A stretch of DNA of 64,000 bases from an uncultured Veillonellaceae bacterium (GCA_902801565.1 CADCIX010000003.1:24459-88458), one strand, 5' to 3'; positions 53,864 through 63,372 are shown, counted from the first letter of the stretch. Notes: a model not told the origin generated them from the sequence alone. Made by a program: numbers and translations.

Positions 53864-53917
53864 AATCCATCTTTTCTCACAATACAATAAATCATATCAT
53901 AATTACCATAAATTTCA

Positions 53918-55108
53918 CTATGTATAATTAATCAATGGATTCCCCCATCGAATTACATTGGCATCAATACCTATATCCAATAATTCTCTTTTTATATTAT
54001 TTGCCACCTGTTCCTGTTCAACTGCAATCACAATATAATCAAAAGAAGAATCAACTAACGCACTTGGGAGAATCACAGGTACATTAAGGCCTAATATGCT
54101 TTCTGCACGTTTATCGCATACTGCCATTACTCGTACATATTTTGTTCGCATTAGCTGCTCATACAGAATACGTCCCACATTACCATATCCATACAACACT
54201 ATTCTTGCATTTGGATTTACTACTCTCCATGGAAAAATGTACATGGAAAATAGATACTTCTTTTCAAGATTATTAAACAGAATCTCCTCGTAAAAAATCG
54301 TTTTCCGAGCTATCTTCCAAAACAATTCAGCAAGCTCAATTTCTGGATGCGTCCATGGCTTTATACCTGTTGTATAGTGAACAATATAAGGATCATTCAC
54401 TAAGTCTAATGAACCCTTGCGGGATTCATCAATTATAGGCTGACCACTCAAACCAGTTAAATGTTCCCATTCTACATTCCATCTACCATCTATGTACTTT
54501 ACGTGATTTTTACAAAGAATATTTAGCACATCTTGATCTTGTGTACTATACGTTTTTTCTGAAAGCATCTTTAATCCCTTGTCTCCAATATTTTCCTCCC
54601 TAAAACGCTTCAGATTTATAAGCAGCACACCAGAATTAAAATAGATATCTATTGGTAATTTCAATTCATCATTAATATATTTAGCAGAAGCAGGAAATAC
54701 TCGACCGCGTACCGCCCCTAACATATTACTTCCTAGCTCTATCTCATATAATTCTCCTAAATCTCTACGAACCACAACATCACAATCTATATAGATTATC
54801 TTTGTGTACTCTTTAAATATTTTATCAACCAAAAGGCGATATGTTGCCTCAGGAGTAAGATGATTTACAGTCGGTATATCAAATCTCTCAATCCACTTGG
54901 ATACATCATAAAAATCAATTTTAACATTCTCTATTTCTAATTTTTTGATACGTTTTTTATGAGTAGCACTCATATCAGTTTCCAAAATAAACAACTCATA
55001 TTTTTTTTCACTTGAAAAACATTCTATCATTGACGAAATTGCAACACCAAGGTAGGGCACATATTTGTCATTTGATGCCATGACAATTGGTATAACTTTT
55101 TTTGTCAT
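53918..55108 (-). CDS. Family 8 glycosyltransferase with C-terminal Rossmann-like domain
   Basis: A 396-residue protein. Residues 1-280 are GT8: IPIVMASNDKYVPYLGVAIS, then IYIDCDVVVRRDL with the DXD motif, FNSGVLLINLKRFRE and IVHYTTGIKPW. Residues 300-396 are a separate nucleotide-binding-like domain, NARIVLYGYGNVGRILYEQL. GT8 enzymes use UDP-glucose or UDP-galactose. It overlaps the next upstream gene by ATGA. Strongly AT-rich codon use. Confidence 0.85.
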   Translation of the reverse strand: MTKKVIPIVMASNDKYVPYLGVAISSMIECFSSEKKYELFILETDMSATHKKRIKKLEIENVKIDFYDVSKWIERFDIPTVNHLTPEATYRLLVDKIFKEYTKIIYIDCDVVVRRDLGELYEIELGSNMLGAVRGRVFPASAKYINDELKLPIDIYFNSGVLLINLKRFREENIGDKGLKMLSEKTYSTQDQDVLNILCKNHVKYIDGRWNVEWEHLTGLSGQPIIDESRKGSLDLVNDPYIVHYTTGIKPWTHPEIELAELFWKIARKTIFYEEILFNNLEKKYLFSMYIFPWRVVNPNARIVLYGYGNVGRILYEQLMRTKYVRVMAVCDKRAESILGLNVPVILPSALVDSSFDYIVIAVEQEQVANNIKRELLDIGIDANVIRWGNPLINYT

Positions 55109-56430
55109 TTATTCATGTCATCTCCAATCCAATATATTTTATCTTTCGATATCCCCATTGCCATAATATATTCTCTTACAGATTCATATATATCTCTAGA
55201 AATAATTGCAACTACCACAATAAAATCACTTAAGTTCTTTAACTCTTCTGGTGAAACCACCGGATAACCAATTTCTTTATAATTTCTATCAACCCATTTC
55301 ATCAAACGAAACTTTTGACTCCTAATAATCTTACAAAACAATTCTTTCCCAAAAGTACCAGCTCCGTATATTACAATTTTCGCACTAGGTTGGATACTTC
55401 TCTCCCAACCCTCATCATTATTAAACGGCTCCTCACATCTAGTCTGACGAAACAAAAATTCGTCCGCCGAATACTCACGCATAGAATTTCTAACAGTTGC
55501 CCAATACTTATTCATGAACCTATCATCAGGAATCTCATATACGCCGAGTGTTTTCAGTCTACAATTTTTTAATTCATCATATAATGATTTGTATTCAGAC
55601 CATTTTTTCATTGAATCCAAATAAAAAATTGAATAGACCATCACAATTTGTGCAAAAGATATACTAAATTTTATGAAAAGTTCTCTCTTTGCCAAAGACA
55701 TCTTCAAGTCTGTCAAAGCCATGTAACAAGTTTCCGGCCATAAATGCACTTGATCAGCCTGACTAGTCCCAGCATTTTTCCTGTAATGAATGAACTTATC
55801 TTTCATCACAGTAATAGTATTTGCACAAGCATAGGCAAGGTATACAAAACCTAAATCATCTGCGTGATGAAAGCTTCGGAAATTTATTCCTTGCTCCTCA
55901 ATAAAGCTACGACGAAACAATCCATTCCAGGCAGCACCACAAGTCATAAGAAAGAGTTGTTCCGCATGCTCTTCTGGTTCAAACACCTCCTTCGAAGGCA
56001 GATATTCCTTTCGAAGAATGAAGTCTGCCTCCTTATCTGTCATAATGTTTTCGTCATATACCCAACCATCGTACAAAAGCACATCGGCGTTAGTGGCCTT
56101 GGCTCTTTCATATGCTTTTTCAAGCATATCCTTCTCAAAAAAATCATCAGCATCCAACACAGAAAGATATTCTCCCGCGGCTTGACTTACACCCATATTT
56201 CTTGCTGCCGCAGCTCCATCAGTTTGCTCTACATGCTGAAAAACCTTAATACGTCTATCACGTTTCGCATATTCAGCGAAAATATCCAGCGTACTATCAC
56301 TAGAGCCATCATCCACACAGATAATCTCTATTTCTCTCAAAGTTTGAGCTAACACGGAATCCAGCGTTGTCCGCAAATACTTATCTGAATTGTATGCAGC
56401 GATTACTACAGAAACCTTTATCAAATCCAT
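55105..56430 (-). CDS. Family 2 glycosyltransferase with C-terminal Rossmann-like domain
   Basis: A 441-residue protein. Residues 1-110 are a GT-A core: KVSVVIAAYNSDKYLRTTLD, VDDGSSDSTLDI and LSVLDADDFFE with the DXD motif. Residues 345-441 carry AKIVIYGAGTFGKELFCKII, the same kind of domain as the GT8 neighbour, followed by IVVVAIISRDIYESV. The start overlaps the radical SAM gene by 10 bases. Confidence 0.85.
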   Translation of the reverse strand: MDLIKVSVVIAAYNSDKYLRTTLDSVLAQTLREIEIICVDDGSSDSTLDIFAEYAKRDRRIKVFQHVEQTDGAAAARNMGVSQAAGEYLSVLDADDFFEKDMLEKAYERAKATNADVLLYDGWVYDENIMTDKEADFILRKEYLPSKEVFEPEEHAEQLFLMTCGAAWNGLFRRSFIEEQGINFRSFHHADDLGFVYLAYACANTITVMKDKFIHYRKNAGTSQADQVHLWPETCYMALTDLKMSLAKRELFIKFSISFAQIVMVYSIFYLDSMKKWSEYKSLYDELKNCRLKTLGVYEIPDDRFMNKYWATVRNSMREYSADEFLFRQTRCEEPFNNDEGWERSIQPSAKIVIYGAGTFGKELFCKIIRSQKFRLMKWVDRNYKEIGYPVVSPEELKNLSDFIVVVAIISRDIYESVREYIMAMGISKDKIYWIGDDMNK

Positions 56431-58193
56431 GCCATCGCCTTCTCTTCAATTCCCATCTTAATCAAAGCATCCCTTATTTCCCGATAGTAAATTGAACTAC
56501 CTATCATCACATAATCAAATTCATTACGATGAGTCTTAATCCACTCCGGCGAGTATATCTCCATGCCATTGATAATTTTTCCCTGTTTATTTATACTGGA
56601 ATCCAGCGCAGCAATTACTTTAGAGTTTGCATTAATAATCTTGTTATATGCAGGCATGAATCCATTACCGGTTCCCCAAATAACATAACGGCTGTTGGAG
56701 ACAAGAGCATCAGCCGGTGCCTCATATACAACTTCTGGAGTAAATGCCAGAACTTTTCCTTCCAGCCATATATCTTTAATCGAACACAGATCTGTATATT
56801 TGAGGAGTTTGTCCCATCCGTTACACCTTATGGATTTTGCTATTCCATTGACAAGAGCTACTACGCCTTCACCTTTGAAGAATTCATTTTCTTCATTATC
56901 CATATCAGAATATAAAAGTACACCTGGATTAAGGACTAGTCCATTTAGTTCATTTACTGCTTCTTTTATTTCAACCTTACCTTTGATTACTAATGCATAA
57001 ACCTCTGGATTTTCATCTTTTAGTGCCTTATACAAAAGTTTGCCTAAAGAAGACTTCTCCTTATCCACATACTCATACTTATCCATATCGGTTTTAATCT
57101 TGACGTAATTTAGCAATTCGTCATTCGCATAAAAATATCCACTTTCAACCTTAGCGGAGTTTTGAATAGCTATATCTGCACTTTCTTTATCATCAAATTC
57201 AAAAACTCCTATAATCTTTTTATACGTCAGTTTTGTTTCCACTTCATTATATCTGGCACTATAACTTTTAGTGTATGGCATAGCAGTGCTAAATCGTTCA
57301 CCTTTAGCCTTACTGGTTTCTGTCACCTTTCCGTCTTTTATTTCTACTATATTTTCATGCTCAGTATTGACTAATCTACTTCCAATTTTACAGAGCTTTT
57401 CGTGTATATCCTCAGACACATCATATACACGATCATTGGCATTTCTCATAAACGTCTCACAAGCTAAACCGCACAATTCACACCAATGCAACTGATCACC
57501 GAAGTCTTTGGGTTCTCGTTTCCACCATCCAGGCTCTATTTCCCATCCACCAGGGCCATCAAAAAGCATATCTAAAGAAGCAGCTACCTCACAGAAAAAT
57601 GCACCTTTAGGGGTAATCGATGCACTCCATACATTTTGTATCCAGCAATTATCCCTTATCTTTGGCCATTCCTCATCAGTAATGCCTAGTGATTTTCTCG
57701 ATATCAAAGCAGGCTGATGATACATAGCATTGCTATGATCATTTAAAGCCTGATATTGAATGCAATCCTGAATAGTTTCATAGTATTTTTTATAATTTCC
57801 TAACGTAGTAGCCCATAACCCCGGCCCGTCTACAGTCTGACGCATGCCATCCCCACACGGATACAAGAATGTATGATCAAATTCAAGATCATGTATTCCA
57901 TCCATAAAATGTTTCTGTGGACGCAACATTTTATTTGATACTTTCTTTGGTTTTTTCGAAGCCAGATATTCAGCCATGCGCTCGAACTCTGGATTCAATG
58001 TAGGCTCTCCCCCCATCATGCCAATGGTGCCAACATATCCATCAAGTGAATCAACTGCCCGCTTAAAAGTTTCAAAATCCATAAAAAACGGTTTTTTGTG
58101 ATGTCCGCAAAAACGTGTACAGTTCGAACACTGGAAAACACATGTATTGGTAATATCAATCTGTATAATACGCATATCCTTAGGAGATTTCAT
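56421..58193 (-). CDS. Radical SAM protein with C-terminal Rossmann-like domain in glycan cluster
   Basis: A 590-residue protein. DITNTCVFQCSNCTRFCGHH contains the CxxxCxxC cluster near residues 17-24, and GTIGMMGGEPTLNPEFERM is the SAM-binding region. Cysteines in CELCGLACETF (near residue 237) may bind an auxiliary cluster. Residues 300-480 are unassigned. Residues 490-590 are the recurring domain (SRYVIWGTGNGFMPAYNKII). The substrate could be a sugar nucleotide or glycan; this is inferred only from location. Confidence 0.75.
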   Translation of the reverse strand: MKSPKDMRIIQIDITNTCVFQCSNCTRFCGHHKKPFFMDFETFKRAVDSLDGYVGTIGMMGGEPTLNPEFERMAEYLASKKPKKVSNKMLRPQKHFMDGIHDLEFDHTFLYPCGDGMRQTVDGPGLWATTLGNYKKYYETIQDCIQYQALNDHSNAMYHQPALISRKSLGITDEEWPKIRDNCWIQNVWSASITPKGAFFCEVAASLDMLFDGPGGWEIEPGWWKREPKDFGDQLHWCELCGLACETFMRNANDRVYDVSEDIHEKLCKIGSRLVNTEHENIVEIKDGKVTETSKAKGERFSTAMPYTKSYSARYNEVETKLTYKKIIGVFEFDDKESADIAIQNSAKVESGYFYANDELLNYVKIKTDMDKYEYVDKEKSSLGKLLYKALKDENPEVYALVIKGKVEIKEAVNELNGLVLNPGVLLYSDMDNEENEFFKGEGVVALVNGIAKSIRCNGWDKLLKYTDLCSIKDIWLEGKVLAFTPEVVYEAPADALVSNSRYVIWGTGNGFMPAYNKIINANSKVIAALDSSINKQGKIINGMEIYSPEWIKTHRNEFDYVMIGSSIYYREIRDALIKMGIEEKAMAWI

Positions 58194-58195
58194 AA

Positions 58196-59581
58196 TTATC
58201 CTTCTTTCTTATCCAATAAAATATTCCAATCCAACTCCATAGACAAATGAGGAGATATTGTTAAAGGTACAACAATCTGATCACAATGGATTCCATACTG
58301 CAGCAACTGATATTCTGTATCATAAAGCATATTAGGATTAACAATATACAATGCATCCTGCCATTGCTTTACTGTATCTTCTACAGAATTTACCTTATGT
58401 TTCAAAATGCACGTCCCTTTTAGAGCAGGATTATTATCACAAAATAATATTTCTCCTTTATATCCGTTTCTTTCTAAGAAAACACATATACTTTGTCCTA
58501 TTTCTCCCGCACCAAAAATCACCACTCTGTCATGTCTATCTAATTCATTTTTCATTATCCTTATAAGTTCAATTTCTTTTTTTAAATGAATCAACGGCTG
58601 TATTTCCATATCATAATCATGATTCAAAAAAGCAAACAAGGTATCATTTTGGAAAAGTCTTGTTCTTACCGAATCGGATAATCTTTTACTAAATTCGATT
58701 ATTTCTTTTCTGAATACAGGAATTTCTTCTTCAAAGCTTATATTATTTATGTACTTATTTTTAACATACAGCCCCAAAAACAATCCTATAACCCTTTCTA
58801 AAAAAGCACCTCCAAATAAACTTTTCTCCTTAGGATGATCATCAAACCATGCCATCATAAATCGACACTCCTGCATGGCAAATTTAGATGTCTCTTTAGA
58901 ATATACAGAAGATCCATCATTATCTCTTCTATAGTGATAATAAGGCTCAGAAAGATAAACCTGGCGTTCTGCAAGCATATTGACCTGCTGTACAAATCCA
59001 GTATCTTGAAAAGCAGCGCCCTTAGAATTATTAAGTTTGATTTTATTATTTAATATAAACTGCCGCTCATATATGCCATTCCACATATTTACATCTCTGT
59101 TAAACAGTTCTATATAATCTTTTAATGAAATTTCCCTTCCATAAAAACACTCTTGTTTTTTAGGGAATATATGATATTGCAAGTTTACTTCACGTTCATT
59201 TTCAAAGAACATGTAAAAATCAGATTTAACAGCATTAGGATAATCATTTTCTCGTGCAACTGTGAAGAGGCTCTCGAGCATATCTTGTTCAAAATAATCA
59301 TCGCTCTCACAAAATGCCAAATATGATCCGCGAGCATTACTTATTCCAATATTGTACTGCTCACCCATACTTTTAATTTCCGAATGTAAAAGACGGACAC
59401 GCGAATCTTCTTCCATCTGTTTGTTAATGAATTCAACAGTTCCATCTGTAGATCCAGCATCAATAACCAAAACTTCTATATCACGCAAACTTTGACCGCA
59501 TACGCTTTGAAGTGCTTTTGGAAAATAGGGCATTCCATTCAAAACAGGCATTATTACCGAAACATGTATTTTGTCACCCAC
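58196..59581 (-). CDS. Family 2 glycosyltransferase with C-terminal Rossmann-like domain, second copy
   Basis: A 461-residue protein. VSVIMPVLNGMPYFPKALQS, VIDAGSTDGTVEFIN and YLAFCESDDYFEQDMLE form the GT-A core; the metal motif is ESDD rather than DADD. Residues 355-461 contain DRVVIFGAGEIGQSICVFLE and a following acidic loop. GTG at 59581 has GAGGT upstream. It lies 2 bases from the radical SAM gene. Confidence 0.82.
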   Translation of the reverse strand: MGDKIHVSVIMPVLNGMPYFPKALQSVCGQSLRDIEVLVIDAGSTDGTVEFINKQMEEDSRVRLLHSEIKSMGEQYNIGISNARGSYLAFCESDDYFEQDMLESLFTVARENDYPNAVKSDFYMFFENEREVNLQYHIFPKKQECFYGREISLKDYIELFNRDVNMWNGIYERQFILNNKIKLNNSKGAAFQDTGFVQQVNMLAERQVYLSEPYYHYRRDNDGSSVYSKETSKFAMQECRFMMAWFDDHPKEKSLFGGAFLERVIGLFLGLYVKNKYINNISFEEEIPVFRKEIIEFSKRLSDSVRTRLFQNDTLFAFLNHDYDMEIQPLIHLKKEIELIRIMKNELDRHDRVVIFGAGEIGQSICVFLERNGYKGEILFCDNNPALKGTCILKHKVNSVEDTVKQWQDALYIVNPNMLYDTEYQLLQYGIHCDQIVVPLTISPHLSMELDWNILLDKKEG

Positions 59582-59622
59582 GTTAATACCTCACATTTTA
59601 TTAAGCATAAAAACACAACTCT

Positions 59623-60858
59623 CTATTTTGTATAAACATCTTTAAACAATCCTTTAAGTCCGACTGGATTAATCGATACTATCTCTGTATTAGGATAATA
59701 AATCGAAGCAAATTCTTTTAGTTTCAAATACCCCAACTTTACTATACCAGTCTGCAAAACATTTGCCACATCCTTCTTATCAAAATATCCTTTATTTGTA
59801 ACGTCGCATCCCACAAGATACACCTTGCTTGGATTAGTAAATAGTGCAAAGTGAATTGCTGGAAATGCTACAGAAAAAAAATCCATCAAAGGATGATAGC
59901 AAATATCTTGATAAATTTCGTATCTAATATCACTTACCGGATTAAAAACATCGGTAAAATATCTTTTCGCATTATGAAGTCTAGTAAATATGTCTTCTGT
60001 TATTTCTATATCTTTACATTGGCACCTTGCCAGGAACTTGCCAACAAACGTCTTTTCTTTCACTTCATTTGATGTTTTCTCAATTTCATCCTGAAGGACT
60101 CTATCTTTTTTAATTTTAGTACCATCTTGAACAAACAAAAAATCTAGTGCGATATCCCTTCGTCTATAAGCAAAATTCAAACCTATATGTATAACATCAT
60201 CCCTATATTTATACTGTTTCATCGAAGGACCTGTAGCTATGATTGCAATTTCTTTTCCCTTAAATTTATTTCGATATGTTGCAAATGCATACGTATTCGT
60301 ATTGGATATTTCACATTCTTCAACCATACGATACGCAAGCTCATTTGTATTTTTTCTTATCAATTCATTTTGCCAACAAAATTGTTGTGGTAAACTGTTT
60401 TCTATATCCAATAATTCATACCGAATCTGAAAGCAACAAAAATCAGAAAGACAATATATGTGCTCGCAGCCTAGTTTCTTCAATTCCCCAGTTATAATTT
60501 CATGCTTATCTTCTGCTGTTAATACGACTACTTTTGCTGTACTATAGAATATTCCTAATTCCTTTATGGGATATACTTGTAAGGTCTTGAATTCTTTTGG
60601 ATTATCTTTTATATCCTTAACTCCAACACAACATATATTACTTATTAATTTCTTATATGTCAGCCAAGTTAGCACCCTACTACTAACTTCCCCCATCCCA
60701 TATGCTATTATCTCACCACCTTCTAATATAAGATTCACTAGGTCCTGCAGTTTTTCAATTTTAAGACAACGTTCCATTCTTATACTATTAATTTTACTAT
60801 CATTTAATTTGTAATCTTTTTTTACTACATCACGATCACTCATAACGAAACATTCCAT
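59623..60858 (-). CDS. DUF115/MptE-like protein with N-terminal Rossmann-like domain
   Basis: A 411-residue protein. Residues 40-145 form the recurring domain (GGEIIAYGMGEVSSRVLTWL, then AKVVVLTAEDKHEII). Residues 195-400 resemble DUF115/MAF-type transferases: KGKEIAIIATGPSMKQY, HIGLNFAYRRRDI and KVYLVGCDVTNKGYF. Such proteins are linked to sialic or pseudaminic acid type transfer and polysaccharide assembly. Start may be the ATG at 60858 or 60843. The 150 bases upstream show nothing I can name. Confidence 0.7.
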   Translation of the reverse strand: MECFVMSDRDVVKKDYKLNDSKINSIRMERCLKIEKLQDLVNLILEGGEIIAYGMGEVSSRVLTWLTYKKLISNICCVGVKDIKDNPKEFKTLQVYPIKELGIFYSTAKVVVLTAEDKHEIITGELKKLGCEHIYCLSDFCCFQIRYELLDIENSLPQQFCWQNELIRKNTNELAYRMVEECEISNTNTYAFATYRNKFKGKEIAIIATGPSMKQYKYRDDVIHIGLNFAYRRRDIALDFLFVQDGTKIKKDRVLQDEIEKTSNEVKEKTFVGKFLARCQCKDIEITEDIFTRLHNAKRYFTDVFNPVSDIRYEIYQDICYHPLMDFFSVAFPAIHFALFTNPSKVYLVGCDVTNKGYFDKKDVANVLQTGIVKLGYLKLKEFASIYYPNTEIVSINPVGLKGLFKDVYTK

Positions 60859-61008
60859 CCCATATATTATTAAAACAAACTACAAAATATTCCATAATAA
60901 GATATACAATAGTTTTAATTATTTTTTAGGCTTCAACAATCATCTCCATACGCTAACCAGCTTTAAGCTTTCATACTTATTGTCTCGTCACCTATCCCAG
61001 ACTATCAT

Positions 61009-61497
61009 TTAAAACTTATAATAGCTTTGGTATTTATTCGAAATTAGTTTAATTATTTCTCTTATTTCACTGTCTATCATGTAGCGAAACTCTTCATTTT
61101 TTTCATCAGAAACATCCGTATTATTTATACTTGTTAATTTATCTTCAAGATTTTGCTGCCTTGTTTTGATTTGTTGGTAAAATTTCACATCAGCCATTTC
61201 AAAATATGATGAAGATCTTCTTAAGTCGTTTAGAACATCATTTACCTCATCTACCCCTTCTATCTCATTTCCATTGTAATGAAGCATTTTTTTCGCATTG
61301 GGTAAATCTGTAATTAGAAATCGAGAGTAAATCTCTTTGAAAATCTCTACTTCAAACATATTAATTTCCTTCCTGTTGTCCCACTTGTATTTTTGTTTAG
61401 CATAGTACAAGGCAACAACAGGTGCAACACTTCCGATAATGGGGGACAAATTCACCAATACGCTCCATGTGAATTTTAATTCATTAGCAATATCCAT
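61009..61497 (-). CDS. Membrane-anchored coiled protein, unknown function
   Basis: A 162-residue protein. One hydrophobic segment near residues 10-33 (SVLVNLSPIIGSVAPVVALY) is followed by a charged helical region ending EIREIIKLISNKYQ. The layout (short anchor plus cytoplasmic helices) is common in signalling or defence membrane effectors. The ATG overlaps the stop of the preceding gene (TGATG), so it is cotranslated with the STAS-like protein. Confidence 0.65.
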   Translation of the reverse strand: MDIANELKFTWSVLVNLSPIIGSVAPVVALYYAKQKYKWDNRKEINMFEVEIFKEIYSRFLITDLPNAKKMLHYNGNEIEGVDEVNDVLNDLRRSSSYFEMADVKFYQQIKTRQQNLEDKLTSINNTDVSDEKNEEFRYMIDSEIREIIKLISNKYQSYYKF

Positions 61498-61949
61498 CAA
61501 TACACATTCCTATAGATAGAATTAATCACTCTTATTGATTTTGATACAACAACTATTTTTCTTAATGTCCTATCATAACCAAGTTTATCGAGTAATTCTT
61601 TTAGCATCCCTTGAACAAAAGACGAAGCTACTCTCTTAATATTTTCTGATATAAACAAAACCAAATCTCTATCCTCATCCTTAATATTAACTTCATCAAC
61701 TTTTGATATTATTTTATCGCGATATACTTTCTCTCCATAGTCGTAGCCTGCTAGACCTGTGACTGTTCCTCCAACATCTAAATAAACCTCATCTCTATTT
61801 TTCTTTACAAGTCTACTTTGATACCAGCAATTTCCTTTATCATCAAAACACCTTATCTCATCCGGTGTCTCCATGATATTCATAACATTCTCCCCATCAT
61901 CGGGATATAAACGAATATTTGGGATTAACATTTTTTTATTATCTCTCAT
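61497..61949 (-). CDS. Putative STAS-like (DUF4325-type) regulator
   Basis: A 150-residue soluble protein. The C-terminal half contains DLVLFISENIKRVASSFVQG followed by MLKELLDKLG, which resembles the SSFxxE/L helix of STAS-like DUF4325 proteins that accompany GHKL ATPases. The N-terminal half, MLIPNIRLYPDDGENVMNIM onward, is not recognised. It lies six bases after the ATPase gene. The STAS-like call is tentative. Confidence 0.55.
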   Translation of the reverse strand: MRDNKKMLIPNIRLYPDDGENVMNIMETPDEIRCFDDKGNCWYQSRLVKKNRDEVYLDVGGTVTGLAGYDYGEKVYRDKIISKVDEVNIKDEDRDLVLFISENIKRVASSFVQGMLKELLDKLGYDRTLRKIVVVSKSIRVINSIYRNVY

Positions 61950-61955
61950 TTTTAT

Positions 61956-63254
61956 TCACTTATGCCCCTTTACAAAAGTTAGATTGAATGCAGTTCCAGG
62001 AATGTAGATTGGGCATCTTAGTATAGTTTCACAAGCTGGTCGTTTATTTGTAAAATCAAATTCTTTATTAAACCCCAACCAATTGTGTGAGTCATATTTA
62101 ATTAACTCATCCTTAAATCTTATGCCACCATTTCCACTCAACAAATAGCAATACTCATTATCCATCTTACTCTGCAATGACTTTATTAACACAGTCAATC
62201 CTTTTCCGCCAGATAAGGAAAGTTCAGGTCTCCCAGAAATTCTGTCCTGTAATGCCGCAATATTGCAGAAATCATCGTCTCCATATTCCTCATCAAACAT
62301 ATCATTATGCTTTTTTCTTATCGTCATCAATTCTTCATATCGATTATACAAAACTAAAACATCACCACCATCCGGTTTTTTAATAACACCTTGCGCAAAA
62401 CTGGAAAGCTTCTCCTTTAATTCATGGTTGAATTCAATCCCTCCACAATTAAAAACAACAATATTTATCCCATAATATCTACTATAATCCCCCTGTAAAT
62501 GGCTATCATAATTATCATAAGATACATCTATATCCATAATACAGTCAGCCTTGCCATGCTCCAATGCGTTGCCAACAAGTTCAATCATCATTTCTGAAAT
62601 ATCTTCTATAAATTCTTCCTCAGACGCTGCTACATAGTCAATATGTGATAAAAAACAAGATATATCACTTTGTATTTCTCCTAAATTAACAGCAGTATCC
62701 AAAGCATTATATTTAACCAGTTTGCGAAAATGTCTTGAGTTTAATATAAATTTAAATCTATTATTAAATTCGTTTGTTAATGCACCATGCTGATTTAAAC
62801 ATGCCAGCCCTGATGTATAGATACCCTCAGAATGTATACTCCTTACCAATTGCATTCGAATAGTCAATTTATGCCTAAATTGCTCTCGCAAGGTATAACA
62901 GATACACTCAAAAATTATATATGTAAGTTTATCTTGCACTTTTACCTTTCCAAAATAGAAAACTATGGGTATATTTACATTCTTCCATTTGCAATGAACA
63001 GAATAAATAAATGTAATAATATCAGATATAGCCTGACCATCTAACACATTTACACCATTTTTGACATTATGCAAGATGTAGACAACAGCCTTTTCTCGTT
63101 CATTAAATCTGATATACTTTTTATACTTTTCTTTTGTGTTCAAGAGCGTTGCAAAATAATTTTCCACTATATCCCCCAACCAAAAAAAGCTTACTAGTGC
63201 AGCACCTCGTTCACATATACAATATTTGTTGAATATTACGGTGGATGGGAGCAT
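61956..63254 (-). CDS. GHKL-type ATPase, possible partner-switching kinase
   Basis: A 432-residue protein. The ATP-binding fold is visible as EMMIELVGNALEHGKAD near residue 237 (N box) and LSLSGGKGLTVLIKSLQSK near residue 358 (G2 box). No transmembrane segment, phosphoacceptor His domain or MutL-type residues are seen. The start is placed at 63254 because GGGGAG lies nine bases upstream; an ATG at 63290 is possible. The gene runs directly into the IS21 end, so its natural upstream region or N-terminus may have been lost. Confidence 0.7.
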   Translation of the reverse strand: MLPSTVIFNKYCICERGAALVSFFWLGDIVENYFATLLNTKEKYKKYIRFNEREKAVVYILHNVKNGVNVLDGQAISDIITFIYSVHCKWKNVNIPIVFYFGKVKVQDKLTYIIFECICYTLREQFRHKLTIRMQLVRSIHSEGIYTSGLACLNQHGALTNEFNNRFKFILNSRHFRKLVKYNALDTAVNLGEIQSDISCFLSHIDYVAASEEEFIEDISEMMIELVGNALEHGKADCIMDIDVSYDNYDSHLQGDYSRYYGINIVVFNCGGIEFNHELKEKLSSFAQGVIKKPDGGDVLVLYNRYEELMTIRKKHNDMFDEEYGDDDFCNIAALQDRISGRPELSLSGGKGLTVLIKSLQSKMDNEYCYLLSGNGGIRFKDELIKYDSHNWLGFNKEFDFTNKRPACETILRCPIYIPGTAFNLTFVKGHK

Positions 63255-63268
63255 AGCAATATGCTCCC
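63247..63268 (-). promoter_or_regulatory. Hairpin covering ribosome site and start codon of the GHKL gene
   Basis: On the minus strand GGGAGCATA pairs perfectly with TATGCTCCC around a four-base loop. The 5' arm holds the Shine-Dalgarno sequence and the 3' arm the ATG, so translation initiation would be occluded when folded. Confidence 0.6.
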
Positions 63269-63316
63269 CAGAGCCACCTACAAGAAGCATACAAGAAATT
63301 ATAATATGCTCGTGAG

Positions 63317-63347
63317 AGCCATCCGTGCCCAGTGGACACAGATGGCT
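63317..63347. repeat. Inverted repeat near the IS21 end
   Basis: AGCCATCCGTG and CACAGATGGCT form a stem of ten pairs with one mismatch, 26 bases after the istB stop. It may be part of the element's terminal repeats or a terminator for istB. The exact IS boundary cannot be fixed because the other end is outside the window. Confidence 0.5.
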
Positions 63348-63372
63348 GTCCCCAGCAGATTATAGCTGTTGG

